Shown piece by piece: positions 16,528-25,946 of a stretch of 64,000 nt of DNA (position 1 is its first letter; each line of letters opens with the position of its first letter). The notes under the pieces are model-generated. The model did not search any database. It was not told the origin of the DNA and worked only from the letters and a program-made list of their open reading frames with translations. This stretch comes from Acidobacteriota bacterium (GTDB lineage: Bacteria; Acidobacteriota; Blastocatellia; Pyrinomonadales; Pyrinomonadaceae), in assembly GCA_029781855.1 (NCBI GenBank), contig JAKOVX010000003.1, forward strand, positions 1-64,000. The letters are read 5' to 3'. Position numbers and translations under genes: made by a program.

Positions 16528-18495
16528 TCATTTCTGCTTCAACGTCACGGTCGTCGAGTCGGCTTTGTTAAAGCCGTCGAACATTGCCTTGACGGGCTGA
16601 TAGAACTTCAGCGGAAAAATAACATGTCCGCCGCCGCCGAAATGGAACTGGCGGCTGACGTTCAGCCGGTTCGATTCTTTGAGGATGTAAAACGACACAT
16701 GAAGCGAGCCGACGCCGTCCGGGTCATCTATCGACGAGGGCGAAATGACGCTCTCGCCGGTGAAATTATCCGGCAGGGTGATCTCGACATTGTCGTCTTC
16801 GGACCACGGATAGCTGAAGTAAACGCCGTATGTTCGAGTCGCCGAAGAAAATGCCGGAGGGACCCCGTACTCAAAATAGACAGGCTGGAAGAAGAGCCTC
16901 TTTCCGGTACGCTGGGCGTAATTCGGGACCTTAACGTCGTAATCAACGGCGACCGGCTTTTCATTGTCGTCGAAATCGGAGACCGTGACGTTCGTAACCT
17001 CGGCGGTCGAAACCCTGGATCTGACCGATTCCTTGAACGTTTCGGCCCGTTTCTCTGGCGTCTCCGTGAAATGGTCACGGCGCTTAGTGATGGCCTCGTG
17101 GCCGTAGTACTCGACGCGGGCGTGGCCCTCGAGCGTCCCGTCCTCGGTAAGCTTGAACTTACCGGTTCGCTTGGTTAGCGACTTTTCGAACGGCGTGATC
17201 GGGAGTATCTTCCAGTTCCAACCGCCGTCGCTCGTGACCATCGACGAGATGCCCTCCTCGAACCAAAACACACTTCCGAAAGGCATATACGGAACGCCGG
17301 GTTCATAACACGTCAGGTTATTTCCGCTCTGGATGCCGACGCCGGCGAGGTGGATAAAACGCTGGTCCTCATATTTTTCGGGGGTGAAAAAATTCTCGCT
17401 GCGGTTGCCGGAGAGGACGAGCCGGACGTCAAATCCGGCCGCTTTTGCGAGCGTGGCGAACAGCATATCGACCATAAATTCGCTGCCCATGCCCTTTTTC
17501 AGTGCGTCGGGAGCGTCCTTTACCTTGAGCTTTTCACGCTGGTCGTCCGTAAGGGTGCGGTCGTATGACAAGTTCCTGATCTGCTTTTGAGTAAAATCGT
17601 AGATCTTGCGGAGTTTGTCTTCGTCCTTAGGCGTGTTGGCCGTCAGTTCATCGGCTTTTCGCTTGATATCCTTGTTGGGCTTAAGATGCTCTGCAAGGTA
17701 CAAGACGTAATTTCGGGCGACGTTGAACCAGCTAAACCCGACGCCATATCCCGCGTACGATACCGATACCCAGCGGCGGACCTCGTCGTCAGGCGGCATG
17801 TAGGGCTCGTCACTGTATGCCGGGACATCGTACATCGTCGCTACCGAATATCCGTCACGATCGGGCACGAAGTCCGTCTGCTGCATATTGAAATAGTGAT
17901 AGTTGATCAAAAGCTGCTTGATCGGACGGACATAGTACGAGACCTTCTGCATCGGGATGTCCCGCTGAAAAACGAGCCGATCGCCGTTTACGGAGTCATC
18001 CTTGATCGTCTCTTTGTACTGATATTCGACGATCACGCCCGGTTCGATACCGGGAACCGCGAAAGACTTTGCGAGTATGCGGGTCTTGTTGGCCTTGACC
18101 AGTTCGCGTTCGAAGATATCGCTCGGCTTAAGGTCGATGATCGTTCCGTCGGGTTTGATCACGCGGGCGGCAATGTCGTCGATGCTGGTCTTCTTGGTGA
18201 ACGGAATGTCCATTTTCGCGTACTTGTCGCGGCCCCGTTCGGTAAATATCTTGATACGGACGTAGTGGTTATACGTGACGCTGTTCAATTTCTGATCGTC
18301 GATGTGTATCTCCCAAAAGAGTGCTTCGGCGTCGGCATTCGGGTCGACCTTCGGCGTTTTCATCGCAAGTTCCGCCGGTGTGACAGGACTCCATGTTTTG
18401 TTCTGGCCGGAGATACTAAGGGCGGTTCCGAGCAATAGGAGCATGAGGAATAAAGTACTTGGGAAACAGACTCTCATAAATTTATTAAGACCCAT
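16528..18495 (-). CDS. Exported DUF3857 protein with degenerate transglutaminase domain (2)
   Basis: This 655-residue paralogue has a hydrophobic signal (STLFLMLLLLGTALSISGQ). ATG 18477 (MRVCFPS…) is an alternative start. The mature N-terminus is W-S-P-V-T-P-A-E-L-A-M-K-T-P-K-V, nearly the same wording as its neighbours. In the middle domain the segment GSEFMVDMLFATL replaces the Cys motif; hand alignment puts Glu339 at the catalytic Cys. A His remains (FIHLAGV) but the Asp motif is CYEPGVPY. It is thus probably non-catalytic. Sequence similarity is highest to 18577-20598 (KRLFFQPVYFEYGVPPAF versus KRLFLQPGYFEYGVPPVF), suggesting a recent duplication of these two. Confidence 0.8.
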   Translation of the reverse strand: MGLNKFMRVCFPSTLFLMLLLLGTALSISGQNKTWSPVTPAELAMKTPKVDPNADAEALFWEIHIDDQKLNSVTYNHYVRIKIFTERGRDKYAKMDIPFTKKTSIDDIAARVIKPDGTIIDLKPSDIFERELVKANKTRILAKSFAVPGIEPGVIVEYQYKETIKDDSVNGDRLVFQRDIPMQKVSYYVRPIKQLLINYHYFNMQQTDFVPDRDGYSVATMYDVPAYSDEPYMPPDDEVRRWVSVSYAGYGVGFSWFNVARNYVLYLAEHLKPNKDIKRKADELTANTPKDEDKLRKIYDFTQKQIRNLSYDRTLTDDQREKLKVKDAPDALKKGMGSEFMVDMLFATLAKAAGFDVRLVLSGNRSENFFTPEKYEDQRFIHLAGVGIQSGNNLTCYEPGVPYMPFGSVFWFEEGISSMVTSDGGWNWKILPITPFEKSLTKRTGKFKLTEDGTLEGHARVEYYGHEAITKRRDHFTETPEKRAETFKESVRSRVSTAEVTNVTVSDFDDNEKPVAVDYDVKVPNYAQRTGKRLFFQPVYFEYGVPPAFSSATRTYGVYFSYPWSEDDNVEITLPDNFTGESVISPSSIDDPDGVGSLHVSFYILKESNRLNVSRQFHFGGGGHVIFPLKFYQPVKAMFDGFNKADSTTVTLKQK

Positions 18496-18576
18496 CAGCG
18501 GTCCTGCATTGTGAAGAATGCGGTCTGCGTTCGGACCAAGCGGCCGGGACCGCTCGATCCGAACTTAGCTAAGATC

Positions 18577-20598
18577 TCACTTCTGTTTCAGCGTGATAGT
18601 ATGGCTGTCCGATTTTTGAAATGCATCGAACATCCCTTTGAGCGCTGCGTAATTTTCGACCTTGAACAACGTATTCCCGCCGCCACCGAAATGGAATTTT
18701 CGGTCGTAGTAGAGCACGTTACCTGTCTTGTCCACCCGAATATCTATGTTGAGGGAACCGATATCCTGCGGATCGGCAACCTTCGAGGGAGCATCCGCAT
18801 TGTCGAGGTCGTAGGTCTTTGGATACTTGATCGTGACGGTGTCGTTCTCGGACCATGGATATTGAAAGAACACATCATATTTACGGGTCGCGGCTGCAAA
18901 TACGGGCGGCACGCCGTATTCAAAATAGCCGGGCTGCAGGAACAGGCGCTTTCCGGTCCGTTGAGCGTAATCGGCCATCTTGACCTTATAACGCTTGATG
19001 AGCGGTTTCGTCGGGTCGTCGACATTCTCGATCGAGATGTTAGAGATCTCAGCGTTGCTCAGCCTTGATTTGATCTCGGACCTGAAGTCTTCCTCACGTT
19101 TTGAGGCCGCCTCGTCGTAATTGTCGGATCGATAGATGATCGCAGGCTGGCCGCCATACTCGAGGGTGACATCGCCCTCAAGTGTGCCGTCCTCCGATAG
19201 CTCAAATTTCCCGGTTCGCTTCACGTCGGATTTGCTGTACGGGGTATACGGCGTCGTATCCCAAAGATAGTCCTTTTCACCGACTAGCATCCCCCATGTA
19301 TCTTCCTCGTACCAGACCAGCATCCCGTAGGGCAGAAACTTCATTCCCGGATTGAAGTACTTCCAACCGTTGCCGGACTTTACGGCGATAACCCCAAGAT
19401 GTATCAACTTTTCGTTCGTCATCTTCGGGTTAAAGAACATCTCGCTTCGGTTTCCAAGGATCACGATGCGCGATTCGAACCCGAGCGAATTCGCCATTGC
19501 CCCAAAGAGCATGTCTACGAACTGGGCACTTCCGGACTTTCGCTTCAGGACGTCACCGATATTCTTCGTTTCCGGCAGTTTTCGGCGCTGGTCGTCCGTG
19601 AGCGTGGTGTCGAACGTGGTGTTCGCGATCTGGTTCTGGCAGAAATCGTAAAGCTTTCGGAGTTTTTCGTCCTGGGTCTGGGCACCGGCCGTGATCTCCT
19701 CGGCAGCCTTTTTGACGTCCTTGTTCGATTTATTCATGAACGCGACGATCGGTACGTTCTCTGTCGCGACCGCACCCCAATATCGCTGAGGGTTGCTCGG
19801 GTCTTTCACCACCCAAGTGATGGAGAACATCGACGCATTAGTAACACTCGCTCGAGCCCCTGTAAGAAGCATCCACGCCCGGACCTGGTCGTCCGGCGGC
19901 ATCCGCGATTCCTCACGCAGCGCCGGAACGTCGCTTCGCGACGCAAGGTAGTAGCCGCCTTTGTCCTTGACGAAAAGAACACCGGAAAAATTGTAAGACT
20001 GCGTCTGCGGTTCACGGCCGCCGTACGGCCTGTAATAGTATGTGAGTTTCTCGACCGGTATATCCCGCTGAAACTGAAGACGGCTCCCGAAGGCACCCGC
20101 GTCGTTGATTATCTCTTTGTAGCGGTATTCGACGATGACGCCCGGCTCGATGTTCGGGATCGCGAAGGATTTTGCACGGACCTTGACGCCGCTCGCACGC
20201 ACGATCTCGCGCTCGAAAATATCGTCTTTTTTGATCTCTACGATCGATCCGTCCGGACGGATGACACGGGCCGCGAGATCCTTGATCTTATCGCCCTTGA
20301 GGAACGGGATATCGAATTTGCTGAATTTTTCGCGACCGCGTTCCGTGAGGACCTTCACCCTGACATAGTGCTGGCGAGACAGGTCATCGCTCGAGCTGTC
20401 GTCGATGCGGACCTCCCAAAAGATGGCCTCGGCGTCGGCATCGGGTTCGACCTTGCCGGCCTTCATCTGGAGTTCCTCGGGAGTTACCGGACGCCAGTCT
20501 TTATCCTGGGCTATTAACACACCTACGCCGATCGACAGGCACAACAGAGCTACTAAGCAATGCAAGATTGCTCGGGGGGAAGAATGGGACGTTCTCAT
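18577..20598 (-). CDS. Exported DUF3857 protein with degenerate transglutaminase domain (3)
   Basis: This 673-residue protein is the first gene of the four-paralogue run. The N-terminus is a signal peptide (ILHCLVALLCLSIGVGVLIA) with AGAGG before the ATG. DUF3857 follows (HYVRVKVLTERGREKFSKF). The middle domain reads GSAQFVDMLFGAMANSLGF, with Ala358 at the catalytic Cys position. The His (LIHLGVI) is kept and the Asp motif is YFNPGMKF, so activity is not expected. The C-terminal part keeps the shared HFGGGGNTLFKVENY. A promoter should lie in the 221-bp gap to the divergent aldolase gene. The conserved WRPVTPEELQMK start suggests all four act at one site. Confidence 0.8.
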   Translation of the reverse strand: MRTSHSSPRAILHCLVALLCLSIGVGVLIAQDKDWRPVTPEELQMKAGKVEPDADAEAIFWEVRIDDSSSDDLSRQHYVRVKVLTERGREKFSKFDIPFLKGDKIKDLAARVIRPDGSIVEIKKDDIFEREIVRASGVKVRAKSFAIPNIEPGVIVEYRYKEIINDAGAFGSRLQFQRDIPVEKLTYYYRPYGGREPQTQSYNFSGVLFVKDKGGYYLASRSDVPALREESRMPPDDQVRAWMLLTGARASVTNASMFSITWVVKDPSNPQRYWGAVATENVPIVAFMNKSNKDVKKAAEEITAGAQTQDEKLRKLYDFCQNQIANTTFDTTLTDDQRRKLPETKNIGDVLKRKSGSAQFVDMLFGAMANSLGFESRIVILGNRSEMFFNPKMTNEKLIHLGVIAVKSGNGWKYFNPGMKFLPYGMLVWYEEDTWGMLVGEKDYLWDTTPYTPYSKSDVKRTGKFELSEDGTLEGDVTLEYGGQPAIIYRSDNYDEAASKREEDFRSEIKSRLSNAEISNISIENVDDPTKPLIKRYKVKMADYAQRTGKRLFLQPGYFEYGVPPVFAAATRKYDVFFQYPWSENDTVTIKYPKTYDLDNADAPSKVADPQDIGSLNIDIRVDKTGNVLYYDRKFHFGGGGNTLFKVENYAALKGMFDAFQKSDSHTITLKQK

Positions 20599-20761
20599 AT
20601 TTACCTCTGGTTTAGTGGAGAATAAAGGTCAAAGCGTTCGGCGGCGACATTGTATTGGCGGCCCGATGGACTGCGTTTTGAGCTTCTAAAGCGCATCTTA
20701 CAGGAGTTCTCATTACAAAATCAAGGTATATCGTCACACTGCGGTCTGACAGGCTCTATGT

Positions 20762-20767
20762 TATAAT
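20762..20767 (+). promoter_or_regulatory. Candidate -10 box for the aldolase gene
   Basis: A perfect TATAAT lies 53 bp upstream of the aldolase ATG. No good -35 box is found at 16-18 bp, so this may be an activator-dependent promoter or chance. The AAGGGAG ribosome binding site is at 20803-20809. Confidence 0.35.
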
Positions 20768-20819
20768 TCCACGAAATAAAGAACCTATAAGAGAATCTAT
20801 TTTAAGGGAGAATTTAATA

Positions 20820-21896
20820 ATGTCAGCCGATCTAAATCAGATCAGGGAGCTATTAGGTAACGATGCCGACCTGCTTCTGAATCACGTTTCAACAACGATT
20901 CCAAAAGAGAATATTCAACTGCCGGGCGGCGATTTTGTCGACCGTGTCTGGTCGCACTCCGACCGTAACCCAAATGTTCTGAGGGCACTGCAGACCCTCA
21001 ACGACAACGGCCGACTGGGCGGCACCGGTTATCTTTCGATCCTGCCGGTCGATCAGGGCATCGAGCACTCGGCCGGAGCGAGCTTTGCACCGAACCCGCA
21101 GTATTTCGATCCGGAGAATATCGTCAAGCTCGCCATCGAGGGCGGATGCAACGGCGTGGCGTCGACCTTCGGCGTGCTTGGTTCGGTCGCTCGAAAATAC
21201 GCGCACAAAATACCTTTTATTGTAAAGATCAACCATAACGAGTTGCTGACCTATCCGAACGCGTTCGATCAGGTGATGTTCGGCACGATCGATCAGGCCC
21301 GCAATATGGGTGCGATCGCGGTCGGTGCGACGATCTACTTCGGTTCGGACCAATCGACGCGGCAGATCACCGAGGTCGCCGAGGCATTCGCCTATGCTCA
21401 CGAACTCGGCATGGCGACCATTCTGTGGTGCTATCTACGCAATCCGAAATTCAAAACGCCCGAGGGCGATATGCACACCGCAGCCGACCTGACCGGCCAG
21501 GCCAATCACCTGGGCGTCACGATCCAGGCCGACATCATCAAACAGAAACTGCCCGAACGCAACGGCGGATACAAGGTGCTCAACACTGAGAGCAGCTACG
21601 GCAAAACCGACGAGCGGATATACACCGAGCTGACATCGAGCAATCCGATCGATCTCGTCCGATACCAGGTGGCAAATTGCTACATGGGACGCTGCGGGCT
21701 GATCAACTCGGGCGGCGAATCGAAGGGCGCGAGCGATCTCGCCGATGCGGTCCGCACCGCGGTCATCAACAAACGCGGCGGCGGCACCGGCCTCATCTCA
21801 GGCCGCAAGGCGTTTCAACGGCCGATGGCCGACGGCGTGAAACTGCTGAACGCCATCCAGGACGTCTATCTCTGCAAGGAGATCACGATCGCGTAA
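20820..21896 (+). CDS. Class I fructose-bisphosphate aldolase (FbaB/DhnA type)
   Basis: This 358-residue Schiff-base aldolase of the archaeal/FbaB type splits or forms fructose-1,6-bisphosphate in glycolysis and gluconeogenesis. Signatures are [31 protein letters not shown], and ADIIKQKLP with the likely Schiff-base Lys241. The Gly-rich phosphate site near the end is [13 protein letters not shown] with [15 protein letters not shown]. The length equals bacterial FbaB. AAGGGAG lies 10 bp before the ATG. The gene stands alone, with TATAAT upstream and a terminator immediately downstream; the divergent neighbour is the DUF3857 cluster. Confidence 0.93.
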   Translation: MSADLNQIRELLGNDADLLLNHVSTTIPKENIQLPGGDFVDRVWSHSDRNPNVLRALQTLNDNGRLGGTGYLSILPVDQGIEHSAGASFAPNPQYFDPENIVKLAIEGGCNGVASTFGVLGSVARKYAHKIPFIVKINHNELLTYPNAFDQVMFGTIDQARNMGAIAVGATIYFGSDQSTRQITEVAEAFAYAHELGMATILWCYLRNPKFKTPEGDMHTAADLTGQANHLGVTIQADIIKQKLPERNGGYKVLNTESSYGKTDERIYTELTSSNPIDLVRYQVANCYMGRCGLINSGGESKGASDLADAVRTAVINKRGGGTGLISGRKAFQRPMADGVKLLNAIQDVYLCKEITIA

Positions 21897-21929
21897 CTAC
21901 TGACTCGGTAGTTTTTGTATTAGAATTGA

Positions 21930-21965
21930 GGCCGGACGGCGTGATGCTGCCCGGCCCTTTTTTGC
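21930..21965 (+). terminator. Rho-independent terminator of the aldolase gene
   Basis: GGCCGG (21930-21935) pairs with CCGGCC (21951-21956), followed by CTTTTTTTG. It lies 34 bp after the aldolase stop. Confidence 0.75.
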
Positions 21966-22003
21966 CCGAAACGATAGAATTCGCAATCGAAAATATAACG
22001 CTG

Positions 22004-23806
22004 ATGACCAACAGCAACATTTCGAGATCGCTGAAATTTGCGGCAGTTCCGACGATCGTAGTGCTGTTTCTCGCCGTTTACCCGCAGCTGAACCTATGGA
22101 TGGCGACCGGAAAGCTGGATTCGGGCGGGTACTTCGTCTCGAACTACGACGAGGTCGCGTATTCGGCGTATGTAAACTCGCTGATCGCCGGACGTCCTCG
22201 GACGAACGATCCGTTTACCGGAAATGATCACGCGGCGGGCGAATCGCTGTATTCGATCCAGTTCATCCCGGCGTATGCGATCGCCTGGCCGGCAAGGGCA
22301 CTCGGGATACCGGCGGCGACGGCGTTTCTGATCCTCAACTTCCTGCTCCCGATCCTGTCGGTTTTGGCCTTGTTTTTCCTCATCCGCTCCGTCACGGACG
22401 ACGACCTGGTAGCGGCGGTCGGTTCCGGGACGGTCCTCTGTCTCGGGACCGCCTTCGCCTTTCAGGGCGAGCTGCGCGAACTGGTATCCGGCGGGGCGTT
22501 GATACATTTCTTCCCGTTCTTGCGGCGATATCAGCCGGGGCTGGCCTTCCCGCTTTTCTTTCTGTTCTGCACGACAGCGTGGAAGATGTTCACGGCCGAA
22601 AAACGATCGAACGGCTTCGGTTACGCCTTCGCCACGGGCTCACTTTTTGCGGTACTCGTGTTCTCGTATTTTTATCTTTGGACTGCGGCCGGTGCGTGGT
22701 TCGCTTGCCTGAGTTTGTTTTGGATCGTGAGTCGGCCGACGGGAAGGGCTTGGGCGGCGGCGAAGACTGCGATCGTTTCGGTTTTCGGTTTGGCGGCGAT
22801 CGGAGGATTTTTCTGGCTGCTTTCTGAGCGAAGTGAAAATACCGACAGTGCACAACTGCTGACCAATACGCGGATGCCGGACCTGTTCGCTCTTCCTGAG
22901 GTCATCGGTATCTTGATCGCGCTGCTTACGGCATACCTTATCTGGAAAGGAAACCTTGCGTTGGCCTCGCCCCGGACGTTGATCACATTGTCGTTCGCAG
23001 TGACGCCGATCGTTTTGTTCAATCAGCAGATCGTTACGGGCCGGTCGCTCCAGCCCGTGCATTACGAGATATTTATCGCGAACTATCTGGTGGTGACTTC
23101 GGCGGTACTGCTTGCCGGTTTAACGATGCATGCCGAAGCGGCTAAGTCCGCGATGCGCCGAGCGTTGGTCTATGTCGGCATAATTGCGGCGGTCTGGGGC
23201 CTGGTCGAAGCGGCAACTACGGCGAACAAATACAACCCCGGTGAGCGGCTAAGGGTAGCGGCAATGCCGGCGCTCGAATACCTCCGATCTCAGGACGCCG
23301 AGCCAAACGGCGGCGGCCGATATCCCGCGGTGCTGTCGTCGGACCTGACGGTCGCGGACTTTGTTCCGACGGTGACCAACTTTCGCCCGCTATGGAATCC
23401 GCATACGAATTCGGCCGGTGGGGTCAGCATTTCCGAAAACAAAGAACTATTCTTTCGATTTCTGTATTTTTCAGGGTTCTCGCCAAAGGACCTTGCAGAA
23501 GCCCTCAATGGAAACTCTTTTGAGGTCAAGGCAGCGCTATTCGGCGGTGGCCGGGCACTATCGGCACTCGACAGCGGTGCCGAGGCCGTGACCTCCAGAG
23601 AAATGCAGGACGAGGTATCGAAATATCAGGCGTACATTGCCGCGTTCTCATCGCAGCAGGCTTCCGATCCTGCGATTGCCTACGCGATCTTTCCGGCAGA
23701 GAATGAACCCGATCTTTCGAGATTGGACAAGTGGTACGTCCGCGATGGCGGAACCGTCTTCGGAGCATTCAAGGTCTATAAGTTAACGCCGCGACAGCCC
23801 CATTAA
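22004..23806 (+). CDS. Polytopic membrane protein, GT-C glycosyltransferase-like
   Basis: This protein has about 600 residues from ATG 22004. The frame is open further upstream but crosses the aldolase terminator, so the later start is preferred; no ribosome binding site is clear. There are about ten to twelve hydrophobic helices up to residue ~400 and a soluble C-terminal part of about 170 residues. After helix 1 an acidic loop (SNYDEVAYSAYVNSLIAG) sits where GT-C enzymes carry their catalytic Asp/Glu, with RTNDPF nearby. The family could use a polyprenyl-phosphate sugar donor for cell-surface glycans, but no exact relative is recognised. The substrate is unknown. Confidence 0.6.
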   Translation: MTNSNISRSLKFAAVPTIVVLFLAVYPQLNLWMATGKLDSGGYFVSNYDEVAYSAYVNSLIAGRPRTNDPFTGNDHAAGESLYSIQFIPAYAIAWPARALGIPAATAFLILNFLLPILSVLALFFLIRSVTDDDLVAAVGSGTVLCLGTAFAFQGELRELVSGGALIHFFPFLRRYQPGLAFPLFFLFCTTAWKMFTAEKRSNGFGYAFATGSLFAVLVFSYFYLWTAAGAWFACLSLFWIVSRPTGRAWAAAKTAIVSVFGLAAIGGFFWLLSERSENTDSAQLLTNTRMPDLFALPEVIGILIALLTAYLIWKGNLALASPRTLITLSFAVTPIVLFNQQIVTGRSLQPVHYEIFIANYLVVTSAVLLAGLTMHAEAAKSAMRRALVYVGIIAAVWGLVEAATTANKYNPGERLRVAAMPALEYLRSQDAEPNGGGRYPAVLSSDLTVADFVPTVTNFRPLWNPHTNSAGGVSISENKELFFRFLYFSGFSPKDLAEALNGNSFEVKAALFGGGRALSALDSGAEAVTSREMQDEVSKYQAYIAAFSSQQASDPAIAYAIFPAENEPDLSRLDKWYVRDGGTVFGAFKVYKLTPRQPH

Positions 23807-23818
23807 GTGACGGTAAAA

Positions 23819-23880
23819 ACACGAGAGACATGAAAACGACGAACTGTTTAGAATTCTCCGATTCGTGTCTTTCGTTTTTC
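23819..23880. repeat. CACGAAA-type inverted repeat between convergent genes
   Basis: AACACGAGAGACATGAAAAC on the left is imperfectly mirrored by TTCGTGTCTTTCGTTTTTCG on the right, about 15 bp apart. It sits between convergent genes and could also end transcription on either strand. The word resembles dispersed intergenic repeats seen in related genomes (recollection, not searched). Confidence 0.45.
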
Positions 23881-23896
23881 GTGGCAGTTACCCGAC

Positions 23897-24799
23897 CTAT
23901 TTTTTCGAGTAGCTCTTATAGACAGTCTCGATCCAAGCGTCGGTCTTGATAAAGCCCGAGCCGAATTCCTTGTATTTGTCGGGCAAGCCGGCCTTTTTGA
24001 TCTCGTCGAGCGTCTTCTTTTTCTTCATCTCGTCCTGAACGATCTTTGCCGTTTCAGCCAGCGCCTGCCTGTAGGCTTTGAGGTCGTCGAGCGTCGACAG
24101 CGGGCCGTGGCCGGGGATGATCTTGGCATCGGCGGGAATCTTGGCGATCAACGCCGTCACGTTATTGATCATTCCCTGGACGCTGCCGCCGCTGTCGAGA
24201 TCGACGAACGGGAAACGTCCCGCGAAGAAATCATCGCCCATATGGACCACATTTGCCTTAGGAAAGAAGATCACCGAGTCGCCATCCGTGTGGCCGTTCG
24301 GGTAGTGTTCGGCCCTAATGTCTTCGCCGTCGAAATGTATCGTGATGCTGTCGGCATACGTCAGCATCGGCCAGCCGATCGCGGCTGACGGCGGGACGGC
24401 CTGGCCGAATATCGTGTTCGTCTGCATCAGACGCTTTCGAACATTATCGTGCGAGATGATGATCGAGTCTGTTCCAAAGATCTCGTTGCCCTCGGTGTGG
24501 TCGCCGTGCCAGTGCGTGTTGATGATGAACTTCGGCGTCGCGGAGCCGAGTTCCTTGAGAGCGTCTTTGAGCTTTTGGCTGACGACCTTGTAGTCGTCAT
24601 CGATGATCAGTATGCCCTGCGGGCCGACGATCGCGCCGATGTTGCCGCCGCGGCCCTGCAGCATATACACGTTGCCGCTGACCTTTGTCGTCTTGACCGT
24701 TATGTCCTGTCCATCGCCGTAATGGTCGTGGTCGCTATGAGCGAATGCCGAAAAGCTCGTAATTGCGAGCATCAACAATAATGTTATCAGTTTCTTCAT
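23897..24799 (-). CDS. Exported metallo-beta-lactamase-fold hydrolase
   Basis: This 300-residue protein has a signal peptide (MKKLITLLLMLAITSFSAFA) and a His/Asp-rich mature start (HSDHDHYGDGQD). The zinc-binding motif is THWHGDHTEGN, followed by further metal residues (GHTDGDSVIF; PGHGPLS). The wording is close to SoxH-like and quinoprotein-relay-like periplasmic MBL proteins. The substrate is unknown; beta-lactamase activity is not implied. GGAG precedes the ATG. The next gene upstream on the same strand is another MBL protein of a different subgroup. Confidence 0.85.
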   Translation of the reverse strand: MKKLITLLLMLAITSFSAFAHSDHDHYGDGQDITVKTTKVSGNVYMLQGRGGNIGAIVGPQGILIIDDDYKVVSQKLKDALKELGSATPKFIINTHWHGDHTEGNEIFGTDSIIISHDNVRKRLMQTNTIFGQAVPPSAAIGWPMLTYADSITIHFDGEDIRAEHYPNGHTDGDSVIFFPKANVVHMGDDFFAGRFPFVDLDSGGSVQGMINNVTALIAKIPADAKIIPGHGPLSTLDDLKAYRQALAETAKIVQDEMKKKKTLDEIKKAGLPDKYKEFGSGFIKTDAWIETVYKSYSKK

Positions 24800-24887
24800 G
24801 CCGTTCTTTTCTCCTGTTCAAATTCAATTTGTCTTGGATATCGATTTTAGCCAATATACCCGAGTTGTTAAGTACCGTTAAGGCCAC

Positions 24888-25580
24888 CTACATATATCTG
24901 CCCCGATTAACCTGATAAATCCCGGTGAGGAACGGGTTTGCAGCTCGTTCGCGACCGACGTTCGTTTCAGGGCCGTGTCCGGAGTAGACGACGAAATCAT
25001 CTCCCAACGTCATAATATTGTTGGTGATCGATTCGATGAGCTGTTCGTAATCGCCGCCCGGCAGATCGGTGCGGCCGATCGACCCTTGGAACAGGCAGTC
25101 GCCCACAAAGACCTTGCGTTCATTTTCCTCGGCAAATACAACATGTCCGCGCGTGTGGCCGGGACAATGTCGCACCGAAAATCTAAGGGTGCCGACCTCG
25201 TAGATCTCACCGTGCTGCCAATTTCGTGTCAATTGCGGCGGCCGTTCGTACGCAAATCCAAGAGCTGCAAGTTGCCCCTGCGGAATGCCGAGCATCAACG
25301 CCTGCAACGGCAGGCCGTAATACAGGTCTTCGTCGTCCTTGTGGAGAATGATCTCAGCCTCGGGAAAATCAGCCGCGAGTGCGGTCGTGCCTCCGACATG
25401 ATCGAGGTGCCCGTGCGTCAGAGTTATTGCCTGAAGCTCGAGATCGTTGTCGTTGATGAACGCGACCAACTCGTCCGACCGCTCACCCGGATCGATGCAG
25501 ATCGCCTTTCGCGACTCTTCGCACGCGATGATGCGGGTGTTTTGTTGAAATGGAGTCAAAACAAACTTCTCGATCAACAT
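24888..25580 (-). CDS. GloB-like metallo-beta-lactamase-fold hydrolase
   Basis: This 230-residue cytoplasmic protein has no signal peptide. The core motif is THGHLDHVGGT, then CPGHTRGHVVF, VGDCLFQGSIGRTDL and YSGHGPETNVG, the pattern of hydroxyacylglutathione-hydrolase-like (GloB/YcbL) enzymes. These hydrolyse thioesters of methylglyoxal detoxification, or related substrates. The short length without the C-terminal glutathione-binding helices points to the YcbL-like subgroup. It lies 88 bp upstream of the exported MBL gene on the same strand. Confidence 0.85.
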   Translation of the reverse strand: MLIEKFVLTPFQQNTRIIACEESRKAICIDPGERSDELVAFINDNDLELQAITLTHGHLDHVGGTTALAADFPEAEIILHKDDEDLYYGLPLQALMLGIPQGQLAALGFAYERPPQLTRNWQHGEIYEVGTLRFSVRHCPGHTRGHVVFAEENERKVFVGDCLFQGSIGRTDLPGGDYEQLIESITNNIMTLGDDFVVYSGHGPETNVGRERAANPFLTGIYQVNRGRYM

Positions 25581-25643
25581 AAGATTTCAGAAATTTGCGG
25601 TTTAAGTATCTTTCTCAGCAACTACGGCGTCAAAACCAAGGAC

Positions 25644-25682
25644 TTACCGCAAAGAACGCAAAGTTCAAGCAAAGGACGCAAA
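25644..25682. repeat. CGCAAAG repeat overlapping the end of a gene
   Basis: CCGCAAAGAACGCAAAG and GGACGCAAAG are tandem-like copies of the word also found at 1814-1846. The repeat supplies the last codons of the minus-strand gene 25665-25946 (…YFASFA, stop), so it has replaced or extended that gene's original 3' end. Confidence 0.5.
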
Positions 25683-25946
25683 GTACCGATCTAGTTCAAA
25701 GTCATCTACCCGTCGGTCGTTGAGCACGAACCTGATCGCATCGCGATACGTGTCTGCGTTAGGTACGCCGCTGAAGCACGGTGTCTCGAGGTCGCTGAGG
25801 TTCAGGTAGCTGATCAGGCAGCTGAGCAACATCCACAGGAGAATTTCCTCGTCGGACCCGAGCGGGTTGTGTTTAATGATAGTTTCGCGGTCGTCGATGA
25901 TGCCGTTTACTATACGGGCGAATTCGGCTTCGCTGATCGTGGTCAT
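25665..25946 (-). CDS. Small helical protein of unknown function
   Basis: This 93-residue protein is not recognised. It is predicted mainly helical (EAEFARIVNGIIDDRETIIK; ILLWMLLSCLISYLNLSD), soluble, with two cysteines and no signal peptide. The start at 25946 overlaps the stop of the upstream GNAT acetyltransferase gene by 4 bp (ATGA), which supports it as a real, translationally coupled gene. The last residues come from a CGCAAAG repeat, so the C-terminus may be altered compared with relatives. Confidence 0.65.
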   Translation of the reverse strand: MTTISEAEFARIVNGIIDDRETIIKHNPLGSDEEILLWMLLSCLISYLNLSDLETPCFSGVPNADTYRDAIRFVLNDRRVDDFELDRYFASFA

